A stretch of 64,000 nucleotides of DNA from Capitulum mitella. Lineage: Eukaryota; Arthropoda; Thecostraca; Pollicipedomorpha; Pollicipedidae. Below are positions 48,370-60,700 of this stretch, piece after piece. The stretch is taken from assembly GCA_030062745.1 (NCBI GenBank), contig CP099841.1, forward strand, positions 30,259,398 through 30,323,397, given 5' to 3'. A program made the translations under genes and the position numbers. Position 1 is the stretch's first letter, and each line of letters begins with the position of its first letter. The notes beneath the pieces are model-generated. The model saw only the letters and a program-made list of their open reading frames with translations. It ran no database searches and was not told where the DNA came from.

Positions 48370-50040
48370 GTCAGGCGAGGATCCAGGGGGCGATGGGGGC
48401 GATCGCCCCCTCTTCCCCCAGGCCTGAGAAGGGGCCCCTCTCGGGCCGACTCCGAAGGTAACCCTCTCAGACTCAAAAGGGGCCCCGAAGGGGTTCTATA
48501 TGACCTTCACGGGGTCTCTATGAAAACATGCCTGGTTCTTGATGCAGTAAGGGAGGCCTCTGGGAGGATTAGACAACCCCTGAGACGTATAGTAGGACCC
48601 CAGAAGCTCCCAAGGAGCCTCTAAAGCGACAAGAAGGCTCCAACACGGCAGATTTGTCCCTGAGACCGCCAGAAGGGTCACAGGGCCTCTGAGACGGCTA
48701 AGATAACGACTGAGTTCCTAGGACGGCATAGCGACCCCGAACAGGTTTCACGAGCATGTTTGGAAACCCTTCTGATGTTTTTTGACGTCTTTTTCTGACG
48801 TTTCTGATAGAGTCAGAGGGGCTCCGGGAGGGTCAATGAAATCTTGGAACAACAAGATGGCCCTTGAGATGCATACAAGGGCCCATGAAAATCTCCAAGG
48901 GTCCCTGGGACCCTGAAACTCTAAGGGCCCCATGAAGAAGGGCCCCGACACAGCAAAGGGTCCACGAGATCGCTTAACATTTGCCTAAAAGGGCCCCCTG
49001 ACCAGGAAAGGCCAACCCACTCCTCCGCAAAAGGCCCCCAGGGCCCAGGCAAAAATGTCGCGCAGCGTGGACTAGAAGTCATACACATGATATTTTCGTA
49101 TGCTGTAGTGGTGTCGGGCAGTTCGTTCTTTATGACACTGAAAAATAAGTACTAAATACCCTCTAATGTTCTAACCATGAGGGCTACGTAGGGGTCAAGG
49201 GGTCCCCCCATTCTCCGGATCCCCCCCCGCCGAAAAACAATCCTGGCTTTGCCACTGGTAATGATGGCGATCCTCTGGCCCCGGGGACCTCAGAGGGCCC
49301 TTTTCAGGCTCAGAAGAGGCCCCGTGTGAGTTTCATGGGATCTCTGTGAAAACATGACGGGTTTTAATGCAGTCAGGGGGCCTCCGGGAGGGTTAGATAG
49401 CCCCTGAGACGGACAGAAGAACTCCTGGGTTGAAACTCCCAAAGAGCCCATGAGATCTCAACAGAGCCCCAACACAGTAGAGTACCCTTGAGGCCGCCGG
49501 AAGGGTCGTAGGCCCCTAAGACTGCAAAGATGATGACTGAGTCTCTAGGACAGCATAGCGGTTGCTGGAATGTCATACGGGCCTGAAAGGGTTTCACGGG
49601 CCGGTGCAAAAAGCTAAAGGTTCCTGATGCAGTGCGAGGGCCTCCAGGAGGGTAAATGAGACCCTGAAATGGCACAATGGCCCCGAAGATGGATAGAAGA
49701 GCCCCTGAAACCCTCCAAAGGCTTTAAGACCTCAAGAGGGTCCCCAACACGGCGAAGGGTTCATGAGACCACAGAAAGTGCCATAGAGGCCCTGGAGACG
49801 GCAACACCTCAAGAACATGCCAAGGACGGCATAAGAAACCCTTGGCCAGCCAGGGGAGCCCCTGAACGGGAATTCATCGATGACTGTATCAACCTCAGTA
49901 GAGGCCCTAAATACGCTGCACTGGTCTTTTCAAAAACTTGGGGATTCTTGATGCAGTCAAAGGCTCCCGGCAAGATCGGGTGGGTCCTGAGACGGCAAGA
50001 TGGGCCCCTGCACGACAGAGGGCCCCTGAGACCTTGACCA
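48370..50040. repeat. Degenerate tandem modules rich in AGGGGCCCC/CCTGAGAC
   Basis: At least five diverged modules, each with a GATGCAGT-like start (about 48541, 48805, 49366, 49626, 49950) followed by GGGCCTCCGGGAGGGT-like and CCCCTGAGAC-like segments. Spacing is about 260-560 bp. No coding content. Confidence 0.65.
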
Positions 50041-50239
50041 AAAATGCCAGAGGGGTCCCTGTGAGAGCAGACGATAAGAGAGCATTTAAGATGGCAAAGG
50101 GTCCCTGGACGACCAAAGGGCCCCCGAGAGTGCTGGCGGGCTCATGGCACGGAAAAGGTCTCCTGAGACTGCCAGCGAGGCCCCTGAGGTGCCAACAAAG
50201 GGCTAGAGGGGCCCAAGCACGTCTACCCCTTTTTCAGTG

Positions 50240-50605
50240 TCATGGATACGTCTATGAATTTTCAAAATTGTCCTCTTCCTCACATGTGTAATAGAACCAT
50301 CAGGTGCCGGGAGAATAACATGAAGCAGGACAAAATCGGTGATAAAATGTGGTCAGAAAGGTCATATAAGTAAACCCCGATTTATACCTTCATTTTGGCC
50401 CTTTTAAATCATTATCATCAGCATCACTCTTTTTAAAATTTTCGACCTTTCTTTTTTAGAAATGTAGATCTCGCTACAGCTTGTGGAATGCCGTTTCCGG
50501 AAGGATTTCGGACCAATCGTTTTCGAGATCGCAGGGGAGTGGGCAGAATCTGCCCCTACCAGCACGGAATCGTGCGTACCGGGCAGGAGCACGGAATAGT
50601 GTTAA
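50240..50605. mobile_element. TTAA element C (3' part only)
   Basis: 50290-50530 aligns with the right half of insert A, and the end GGAATAGTGTTAA at 50593-50605 matches the family terminus. The left end was not found, so the copy is truncated. Confidence 0.55.
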
Positions 50606-51367
50606 GGGTGCCAATGTGCCAAGAGGTTGGGGGCGCCCCTTCGCCCCCTTGGGGTCCGTACCCTCTTGTATTGTTTCATAACTGTTGCGAAATGGTTATA
50701 CATGGCTCTGCAAGCGCGTGCCAGTGTCCCGTCATCGGTAAATTTGATCGCCATAGAAAGATCCCCACGGATAGGCAGAAAAGAAGGCGGCAGAAATCTT
50801 GAGATCGAAATAGGACGTAAACAGCACTGGTATCTCGACATCCAGACCTTAAAACTGGATGCGTGATTAGTTCTATTTTTAAATAGGATCTGCTGGTAAA
50901 CATCTATTTAGAAGGAATGTAGGGTCCCTCGTCGTGCAGGTGCCTTCGCCGTTTATCCGTCTCCCCCGTGATTAGGCCTTAAAATAGGTAGTGGTTAAGA
51001 CAGTTAGAATTCATGGTTTTGCAGAGCTTCGAGGTCCAGTTGAGCATATATGACTTCCTAGTTAGGTAACGGAATGAATGGGGACACGATACACATGATG
51101 GTGTAATAAAGGAAATTCTCATTGGAGCGAAATTGGCGATGAATTATTTCACACCTGACCGCTCCGTGATTGTGGGCTCTGGGAAATTTCAGTGTTAGCT
51201 CCTGGAATGTGCAGCTTCTATCCACGATCTTTGCATAACAGTAGCAGGGGCGAAACACCAGCCTACGAGCCGAAGACCGGCGGTGAAGAGCTCCCATCGT
51301 CCGACGTGGACTGGCGATCTCACCCCTTCATGCTGAGTAAACAACTGAGGCCGGACCGAGGGGACGC

Positions 51368-51379
51368 GGTCACGTGACC
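51368..51379. promoter_or_regulatory. Palindromic E-box GGTCACGTGACC
   Basis: A perfect 12-bp palindrome about 230 bp upstream of the claudin-like start codon, in a CpG-rich stretch. The CACGTG core with TCA/TGA flanks is the form preferred by USF/TFEB/MITF-type bHLH-Zip factors. Confidence 0.5.
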
Positions 51380-51611
51380 AGATCAGAATGCGATAATGCC
51401 GGCTGTGGCCCGCGGGCCCGCTCATCAAAGCGTCCGCCGGCGGGCGGCCGGCCGGGCCCCGCCCGGTCCGCGCGGCGGCGGGCGCCATCTTGCGGCGGCC
51501 GGCGACGCACCTGAGCGCGGCCGCCAGTCGGGCGGCGCCGGTCACAGCGGGCGGGAGGAGGGAGTGAGGTCGGGTGAACACACATCGGACAGACGGACGA
51601 CGCGCGCCACG

Positions 51612-51737
51612 ATGGTCTGCTCGGCCATCACGCTCTCGCTGGCCACCGTGGCCGGCGTCATCTCCGTCGCCCTGCTTGGCATCGCGTTCGGCACCGACAA
51701 CTGGATCTACATCCGAGTCGACAGAAAACAGATCCAG
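51612..51737 (+). CDS. Claudin-like exon 1 (signal-anchor helix)
   Basis: 42 codons; donor ATCCAG|GTGGGT. Helix at about residues 5-26, then the loop start NWIYIR. Lies in a CpG-rich region as expected for a promoter-proximal exon. Confidence 0.8.
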
Positions 51738-54700
51738 GTGGGTGGTGCGCATGCGCACTGGGGTGGACTGGAACGCAGGAATGTTGACCGCTATGCTTGG
51801 CTGGCGGCGGCCGCCCGCAAATGATTCGCCCCTTCCTGTCCCACGCGCTTGGCGCGGGCGCGGCAGCTGCGTGACGCCAGAAGGTGGACCGTGTGGGTAG
51901 GGGGCGAAATGTTTTTCTTCGGATCTGGAGGGCGTAGGCCTGCGAAAGTACACAAAATTGGATACCGTTCAAAAGTGCACAGGAGACTCGTGCCCTCCCA
52001 CGCCACGTTAAAGGGCTGAATCAATGAATATTTGGTCTTGGTCTCGTCTTTATTTCACGCCAGACTTAGTCCAATAGCTCTTAAGCCTGAAGTCTTGGTT
52101 TAAGCTGTTATAAGCTGCGTTAAGTTATGAGCTGCGAGGATAGGCGCGGAAGCCATGGGGCCATGGAGGCTTCAGCTCCCTTCCCTTTTTTTGAAACTCA
52201 ACATTGAGCCAATGGGCGTTGACTGGAAAGAATTGATCCAAAAAACTTCCCGGCCCCCCAACTGAAGAGGAGTTCCTATGCCCCTGGCTCAGCGTACGTC
52301 GGCCATATTGGGTTTTCCGTGCACACCCTGCCGTAAAACATCAGACGGACCTGAATGGTCTCCAGCCAAGGCTGGGCGTGCGGCTGCCTTGTTTTGCGTG
52401 GTGAACGTCGCCGGCACGAACATCGTCCCGCCAGTGCCAGGCGCCGCCGCTTCCGGGCCAGGTGAACCGGGTCTGGTGCTGCTGGCCCGTCGTTCTCGAG
52501 TCTGCAGTCTCCGATACTTTCGGCGCAGGCGTTGCAGTCGCGAAGGCTGCTTGGCCCGACCGGCCCGCGTTGGGCGCCACTTTCGAATTTTGCTCGCTGT
52601 TGCATAGCATGGACGTAGGCGGATTTTTTTCAGGGAAGGGGGCACATTGCACACCATCCAACCACGAGAAAGGCCTCTGGGTATCGGACGCTTGATTTCG
52701 GTTTTTTTTGCGTATATTTTTACGCTTCTTCATGTCTATTTTTGCATTCATATCCGTATTCATCTGTTGTATTTCTATCCTTATACTTGATATGACTCTG
52801 ACTTGCGCGAAAAGGGAAGCCTTTTAAAGGACTTATTGCCAAGAGGCCTTACGTACCGCCATAGCCCTCAAACACTCTAGGAGACGACAATAATTTTAGC
52901 GAGCATATGACCTTTTACCGGCACTGACGTATCCTCGGGAGGGGGGACGTGGGGCCGTGCCCCGCCCCCCTTGGAAAAAGAGGTCAACATGTCTTTCAGC
53001 CCCCTTTTCAGACGGACAAGTGTCAATATTTTGCTTTTGAAACAGAACAAGAATGCATGTATATTGTCAAGAATGGCGAAACAAAATAGCCGAAGCCTGG
53101 GGAGCAATCAACATTTGGAGGTATGCTGGACGGACGGAAATTTGCCCCCCCCCCCCTCCGACCACATGGTCTGGATCCGGCATGACGTACTGGCAAATAC
53201 TTCAAGTCCTTTGACTTTTGCGACGGACAAGCCCATTGGTCGTGCTGTCACCTGATGAGTGTAAGGCTAGTTTTTGGTATGATATGGGTGTCAGTGATAT
53301 CGTCGCAAGTGTCGCCAAGGCGTCGGCGGTCCCCGTACCAGGATCGTGTACCGCCACCGATCGGACGGTGGCCATCACGCCGATTCTCATGCTCTATTTT
53401 CGGGCGTGAGACTGCAACTCCCAACCAGTGGGAATGAGCACGGCGCCGTCGACCGCCTGGCCGGCTCCGTCTCTGACGGTGGGTGCCGAGCAGCCAACGG
53501 AGATGGCTCCGGATACTTGCCGGGAAACTCTGCCAGCTCCGGAGACTGACCGGAGAATGCTTAGGACGCGAATTGCTTGACTCTGGAGACTGGCAATAGC
53601 GCTTCGCCAGTCCGGGAGAATGGCTCTCTGGAATCGCAGTTCCGGACATGACACGGCGACTCACGTGGCGCTGGAGGCCAGCACGATTACTCTGCCGACC
53701 GGCTCCGTCAGGCTTTGTCAAGCCGCGAACGCACGTGGGACAGGGATTGCTCGATTTCAGCACCAACTTTGCACATCATGTAAGGCGTCACGAGCATGAA
53801 TACGGACACCGCTGTCCATGTTTAAACGCTTTGAAAGCTAGATGTCTCGGTTTAAGACAACGCAGTTAAGATAAAATAGTTCCATGTTCAATTTTCGAGA
53901 CATGCAATTTTCTGCAAAATAGCGGTTTGTAAATTTCCTGGTTACAGATGTAGGAGAGGAACTTACAACAAGCCGTGTGCTTTTTGCATGTCTTTCCAAG
54001 CTCGTGCTGATAGCCAACGTGGGAGAACTAGTGCCGGAAAGCAGGACATACAGTCTATCCTTCTTTCGATCCTTGTTGACCCAATATGATCGTGACCGTG
54101 AGCGAATAACAAAACCGAGAAGCCTGTCTCGAAACCAGCGGTGGACGGAAACTGGGCTAAAAGATGATGACACTGTGCCATTGCGCGGCTGTGGTGCGGC
54201 TTCAGGACGGAGTCGTACAAAGCCCACACATCCTGCTGACGGGGAAACTGAGTCGGAAAAGAGAAGCGGGGAGAGAGCGAACGACAGGGAGAGCGGGCGG
54301 GAGAGATGCAGAGCGCCGGCGAGAGGAGAGGGGCGCGCCCGGAGGCCGAGGCGCCGGTCGGGCGGGGCTGGTGTCACGCGTTAACTGGCTGAGCAGCTGG
54401 CGTGGCTCGCCGCGCCGGTGGTGGATTCGGAGCACGTCCCGCCGGCACGGAGAAAGTGGCGCCGCCGGAAATGGAGGACTCTGCGGAGCGCTTTCCCCGC
54501 CTTCCGCCGACAAACGCAGGACGAGGGACGACCGCCTGAACCCGTCGGAGGAACATTCATTAAAAGGCGGAGTCAAAGGTCAGGTGCCGTACTGCAGGTT
54601 GAAAGATTGACAAGAATGCCACATTATCAATCCTGACTAGCTTTCTTCACACGGTATGCGACCAAAAAAGTCAGTTCGAAAGCGACCTGGTCATTTTCTG

Positions 54701-57700
54701 TAGATTGTATCTTCAGACGACCCTAATATTACGCAGTCTGGCTTCCAGGCTAGTATGCGTTATCAGTCAGTGAGCAATGCCCATCTAGTCAGTGCCTAAT
54801 GGTTATATGCTCGGTTGGGTTCCAGGTAATTTTACTCATAATCGCATTAGATTGTGGAAATGGTCCATTGTTAATCTGCCATCCATGCCGTCAGTATTGC
54901 ATTACGTGCTGTCTTACGCAAACTCTGTGAGGTACGCTGTTACGCCGGGCAGCTCACTCACCGGTAGGCGAGAATGACGAGCCGTGGTGTTTCGGCGTGC
55001 CGCAGAGGCCGCTATGGTCATATGGCAGCCGACCGTTTACGCTGCCAGATCGGATGCTCTGCACCATAGCCTGCGTCGCCGGCGACCCAGCGGTCTCGTT
55101 TGCTGAACACGGTCCTTTCGTTTCCATCCGTCTGAGTTTCTGTCATGGGCTGCATTTTTCTCGAACGTTTCACAGAAGGATTTAAAGCAAACACCCGGAT
55201 GGAAACTTAACACGTTCATATCTGAGGTCGTATCCGAGTATTTAAAAGGACGTCGTTAGAAGCGTGGAGTGATGTTCTTTGTCGTGACAGGAAATTAAAC
55301 CTGACAAGTCCTGCTCGCCGCCCAGGTTGCGAAACACAGCAGGAATGTGTCAAACCAGACACGCAAGACCGTGTCGCCATGTCGCCGTACCTGGTGCAAC
55401 TAGTTTACGCCAGTGCTGAACGCTCTGCAAACGCTTAAATACCAATCAGTGAGAGTCGTATTGTGTTTCGTGATTGTCGCTGTGCAAGTGGCTTGACTAA
55501 AAAGGCATGGTGCCGAATTTGTCACAGAAGGCGAACCGCTGCAGCGGGGCGGCTGCAGGGCAGATTTCGGTCGCGGCCTTTCCGCCGTCCCGTGGTGAGC
55601 TGGCAGCCGACAGCTGACCCTGGCTATTCCGCTATTCTGGACCATTGTTATCGCCGGACATCGTGACAAAAACGCCACGCCGACTCCGCCGGGTGGCTGG
55701 TCGTGCCCACGTCGACCCCAAAGGCGAAAAGAAGCGCGGAAAAAGCCGCGTTTCGTGCACGCATGAGCTTCAGGAACTGAGTTCGCGACCGGCGGCAGCT
55801 GCTCAAGGCGAGCCGCCTTAAAACGTGTCCGCCGCGTAAACGGCGGCTCTCGATTACTTGTGGTTCTCACCGCTTGGATTTTTCCTTGTTTTTACGAAAC
55901 TGGAAGACGCACAAAAGTAAGCAGCGGCATATGCATTTATTTCTCGTAATTCGTAACAATCCAGGAATGCCTGCCACCGTGGCTGGAACAGTTGTCGGTT
56001 TTGATCACTCAGATAATTTTCCGTTTCCGCAACATATCGAAACCTGTCCCCATAATGCTGCGCGTGCCTTGTGGTCTCTTAATGTATATTGCCAGAATGT
56101 CCCAGTCCATCTGTGCGTTCCAGAATTAGTTTAGCTTGTTTACCACATGGCGATGCTCCTCTTCTGTACCTTTTTCCAGGTGTCTGTTCCCATATTTCTG
56201 TTTCCTCACTCTCCTCTTTCTTCCCACCCTCTCTCCGCTTACACACTTTATTTCTCCCATTTCTTTCCTCTCCCTTTCTCTGGTTCCAAAGTTTCACACG
56301 ATGCGTAATGGATGGCTTCCGTTGGCAAGTTTTGTTTCTTCGGGAAATGATCAGCCATCTGTTTCACCACCACAGGTGGCTGGTGGTGAGTCATGACAAC
56401 ATTCATCAGGCTCACCAGTTACTCAGCAACAAAACGATTTTCGACGAATGCCACGAAACTGCCACCTGGAGTTCTGGATTTCTGAGGAGTGTGGTTCTAG
56501 CAGTCATTATGGTCCTGTTTATGTCCATACAGACCAGCTGGTTTTTCATGCCGTATCATTAATGTCGATAGTGGTAGAAATATACGTACCTGCAAGATGA
56601 AAAGGACGTAACATCTCATCAATGCGGGATCCATGGTCTTCACAAGGATCTTTCATCGGGAAGACCAATATGCGACGACTCATTTTCGACAAAAAACTAT
56701 CTAGTTGCGCATTTGGGGGTTGGTTTACGTCTGTTAGTTCCCGGCTCCATCAAAAAGCTTCATCCAGCACCTGCTCAAATATTAAACATGTGGTTACCCA
56801 CCACTGCCAATTTCTCTGACTCGCGAGAAATTTCTTGAACATTTCGTGTTAAGAATGGAGTAGTTAGGCTATTTCAGCACCTTTACTATCTTTTCTTGCT
56901 AAAATTCTAGCAACATGGTTTCATAGTTTATTCGTTATCCACATTTCTATCTGGAAAGTTGTCTCTATTGGGCCGCCGTCCAACAGACCCTAACAGACAG
57001 CACGTGCTACTGGCCTTCTGGACCTGGTGTGGCGTTGTTCCGCCGGTCCGGCTGTGCCGCTGGTCTGCCGGACGGGACGCTGGGACCGTCGGGTCTGGTG
57101 TGGAATTTCTCCGGCGGCTCGGCCCGGCCGCTGCCGGACGCCGCTGAATCGGACGGCGCGGAGCCCCAGGCGCGGTCAACGACACCTCCGCCGCCACCGC
57201 CGTGTCGGCCAGCCAGCCAGCTGGAGACGGCGTCAGACGCCGCTCCGAGCCGGGCGTGAGCGTCCCTCAGCCCGAACCTGGAGCCGTGCTGCTCGCAGGA
57301 TAAACTTACTACAGGCTAGCTATTCGACACACTGAAAGTACGGGTCTTATACAAAACAAATGTTCAAATATTGACAAACATGCACAAGACAAACAAACAC
57401 GTGTGTACGTAGTGTAGCGTGAGATAATTCTCCACGGCGGGGGTGCCGTTTTTTGTAGATCTGGTAGTGCCAAGGTACGACTGCTGTCGATCTGAGCCCT
57501 ACCAGTGTTCTTCTGAGCCATATCGATTTTTTCTATAAGAATCTTTATTCATAAATGTACTTAAAAAGGCAGATGGAACAGGAAGCGGAACACAGAATCA
57601 GGGATTCCGTTCAGCAGAATGATTACATATATATATATTAAATCACTAAACAACACATAAGTTTTCTTGACATCAGCATCGATGCAACCAATGGTACCTT

Positions 57701-60700
57701 CGCCATTCATGCTCACTCCAAGAAAACTGACGCTGGAGCCCGCCTCAGCGGGCCAAGCTAGCGCACAGAACGATATAAAACCAGTGCCTTTGAAGCGTAC
57801 ATCCACCACGCTCTTAAACGCTGCACCTCTCGGTACCGTGTACATCAAGAACGGTGAAGAGTTAAGCAAATGCTTTCTTATAACCATTACCAAATTTCCA
57901 CCATTGGCGCTGAGATTAGGACAGCCATTTCCACCCGGGTAGAAGCCACGAAAACAGACAAAAGAGAGATAAAAACTTTCACAAGGTCCACGGGGGGAGG
58001 TCGAAGGCCGCCCCGGCCCTTATTTTTTTAGTGAAATCCATTGCACACCGTCTTCCCAATTGGCGGTTTTCGTATAATATCAGCTCTCCCTGAGCTACGG
58101 CCTTAAGAAAATCTTGGCTGCATCCCTGCAACATAGTCTGCTTTTACAAATGTGCAACAGGGGATTGCGCGCTGCTTCCAAATAGTGGATATGTTGGTCA
58201 GACCTCAACCTCTCTCAGTGGACGCATCACGAAGCACCTGCAGAACGGCGGCCCATTAAAACACTCCAACAACATGGCGAATCGTTCACGAGGCGGTAAA
58301 TAGTGGAAAAGACCCAAATCCTTACTAAAGCAGGCGGTGAAAAGTGAAGGTTTTTGGTGGAGGAGGCTGTGTATATACAAGATCTTTAACAAACATCAAA
58401 CATTAACAAACAAGTGAACGCAATTGGCACGCTACAGTTATGCGAGAGCGTGCTGCGTGGGCGAGGGTGAAAGTATGTTGTTTGTGTACGTGTTTTGTGT
58501 TTGGTGTGTGCGTGACGTATCGGTCTTGTTTCGCAACGTGCGTATGTTTTTTTCGTAGTGGCGGGAATCTTTTGGCGGGAACTGCCTGTTGTGGGACCTT
58601 TGAATTATTAGCACGTGTGCATTTGAATTTTCTTCTTCTGATTTTTGCCATCTTACGCTTATATTGGAAGCATGATAATGCTCTAAGTAGGACGAAATGC
58701 CGGCAAATTATTCTAATATTATTTTGTATTACAGCTTTGTCTCTTCCAAACCAAGCATAACGAGGCATGAACATCCTGAGAGAGCTTGAGGCCATTAATA
58801 TAGTAACTGTAAGAGAGATCGAGGACTATCAACTGCCAGTCTGTGGTGGCAGTTGATGGCAGTTGGTGGCAGTTGGCACCAAAAACTTATCAACTTCCAG
58901 TCTGTGGTGACTTTTAACGAGCAATACCTCTATACATATACAAATATATATATATATATATATATGTTTGTGTGTATATATGTATATATATGTATATACA
59001 TATATGTATATATATATATATATACGAGTATATGCAGTTGATTATTTCATAAGTGATAAAATATTAAAAGATTGCCATTGGTTGAAATTTGGTTGGCCAT
59101 ATCAGCTGAGAAACTCATATTTTGTGGGGAAGGTCGTCGGGCTCTCTGTGTGGCCCAACCAGTTTACACGAAATGACACCACTACTTCACTGATCCGTAT
59201 AACGTTAAGAAAAAATCCCGTTCAGTCATTTTGTACGTAAAGACCTAGCCATAAGATGATGGTGGTTGTAAAACCCGGAACTAAAGAAAGAATTTAAACG
59301 GCCTGTAACGACAAAATCATAACGGTCGTTTTCACGGTGCAGCGTACGTGGGTACACCACGCACCACTGCGCCCGATAATAATCTCAGGCCTGGCTGGTC
59401 ATCCAATGACCGCTCCTCCCGCTTCGCGCCTCTGCGGCGCTCATTGCCGTCAACGGGGTGGAGGACCCCGGCCGCTCAGCTGATCGGCGGTCACGTGACT
59501 CCGCGCCCGCGGCGCCGGTGATCGGAGACGTCGCGTCGATGGCCAGCGTACTGGCGGTCACGTGACGCCGTTCCGCGGCGCCGGTGACCGGCGGCTGGTG
59601 TGTTGGTACCGTTATCGATGGATGTCGCGCCGTCCCTGACTGGACGGCCCCCGCTGTCCGGCCTGTCACGAGCGGCTGATAACGTCCCGGCCCGCAAACC
59701 TGGCGGGCTTTGACGGTGTTTCGTTGAGACAGAGTTGTGGCAGGAAACCAATTTTGGACAGCTTTGATTTTTTTTCGTTTTTTTTGGGAGGGCCTTTTTT
59801 AATTGGGTCAGCTCATTGTACTGTAGAGGCCTGGACCACACGGTCAGGTTGGAACGGGACGACATATTAGCATCGTGATATTCCGGAACGAACGACATAA
59901 CTATGTCCCATTTATGCGACAAGAAATGAGGAAAAGTCACCATTTTTATGGATTACGAAATGAATGAAAGCCATCTAAATCCGGGGAGGAACCGTGTTTT
60001 AGGAGTAGGCCAGGGCCAAACATTCCGCCCCAGATTGGTTCGCTTGCTGCCGGATTTCGGACAGCGCAAACTTGATAACGCCTACATCATTGCTGATTTT
60101 CGTTTTGTGTCGCATGCCGGCCGGTTCTGTTACATAATGCAAGAAGCGTAAGAAAAAAAAAACTAAACAGAGATGAGAAAAACGAGATAGTCACATTGCG
60201 GAAGCCGTCAGAAACCGAGCGGACCGTCATCCAGTGGCTGGGAGCGGGTACGCTCCGGGTCATACCGTCAAGGAACGTCAGTCCCACCGTCAGAGGACGT
60301 CAGTCAGCCGGCGGCTGACAGCGGGTCCGCTCCGGGCTGTACCGTCAGGGAACGTCAGTCCCACCGTCAGAGGACGTCAGTCTACCGTCAGAGGACGTCA
60401 GTCAGCCGGCGGCTGAGAGCGGGTCCGCTCCGGGCCGCACCGTGAGGGAGCGTCAGTCTACCGTCAGAGGACGTCAGTCAGTCGGCGGCTGAGAGCAGGT
60501 CCGCTCCGGGCCGTACCGTCAGGGAGCGTCAGTCCACCGTCAGAGGACGTCAGTCCACCGTCAGAGGACGGCAGGTGCCGGCTAGAGTCTGGGAGCCGGT
60601 CGGCTCGGGGCGACCGTGACGCAGTCCGGCCGGAGACACTGTCCCGGAGGCAGATGTCGGCGCAGGGTGAACCGTTCCTCCGCTGCCGTGTCCGTAACGG

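Larger units (their letters stand above)
43914..51611. other. Intergenic region between AGPS and the claudin-like gene
   Basis: No exon recognised over 7.7 kb. It contains a LINE 3' remnant (46895-47015), degenerate purine-rich repeats (48370-50040), part of a TTAA element (50240-50605) and C-run microsatellites. A 165-codon hydrophobic frame at 44623-45120 has no recognised similarity and is not called. Confidence 0.5.

Noticed and set aside
51195..51953. 252-codon minus-strand frame
   Set aside because: Antisense to the CpG-rich promoter and exon 1 of the claudin-like gene; composition-driven.
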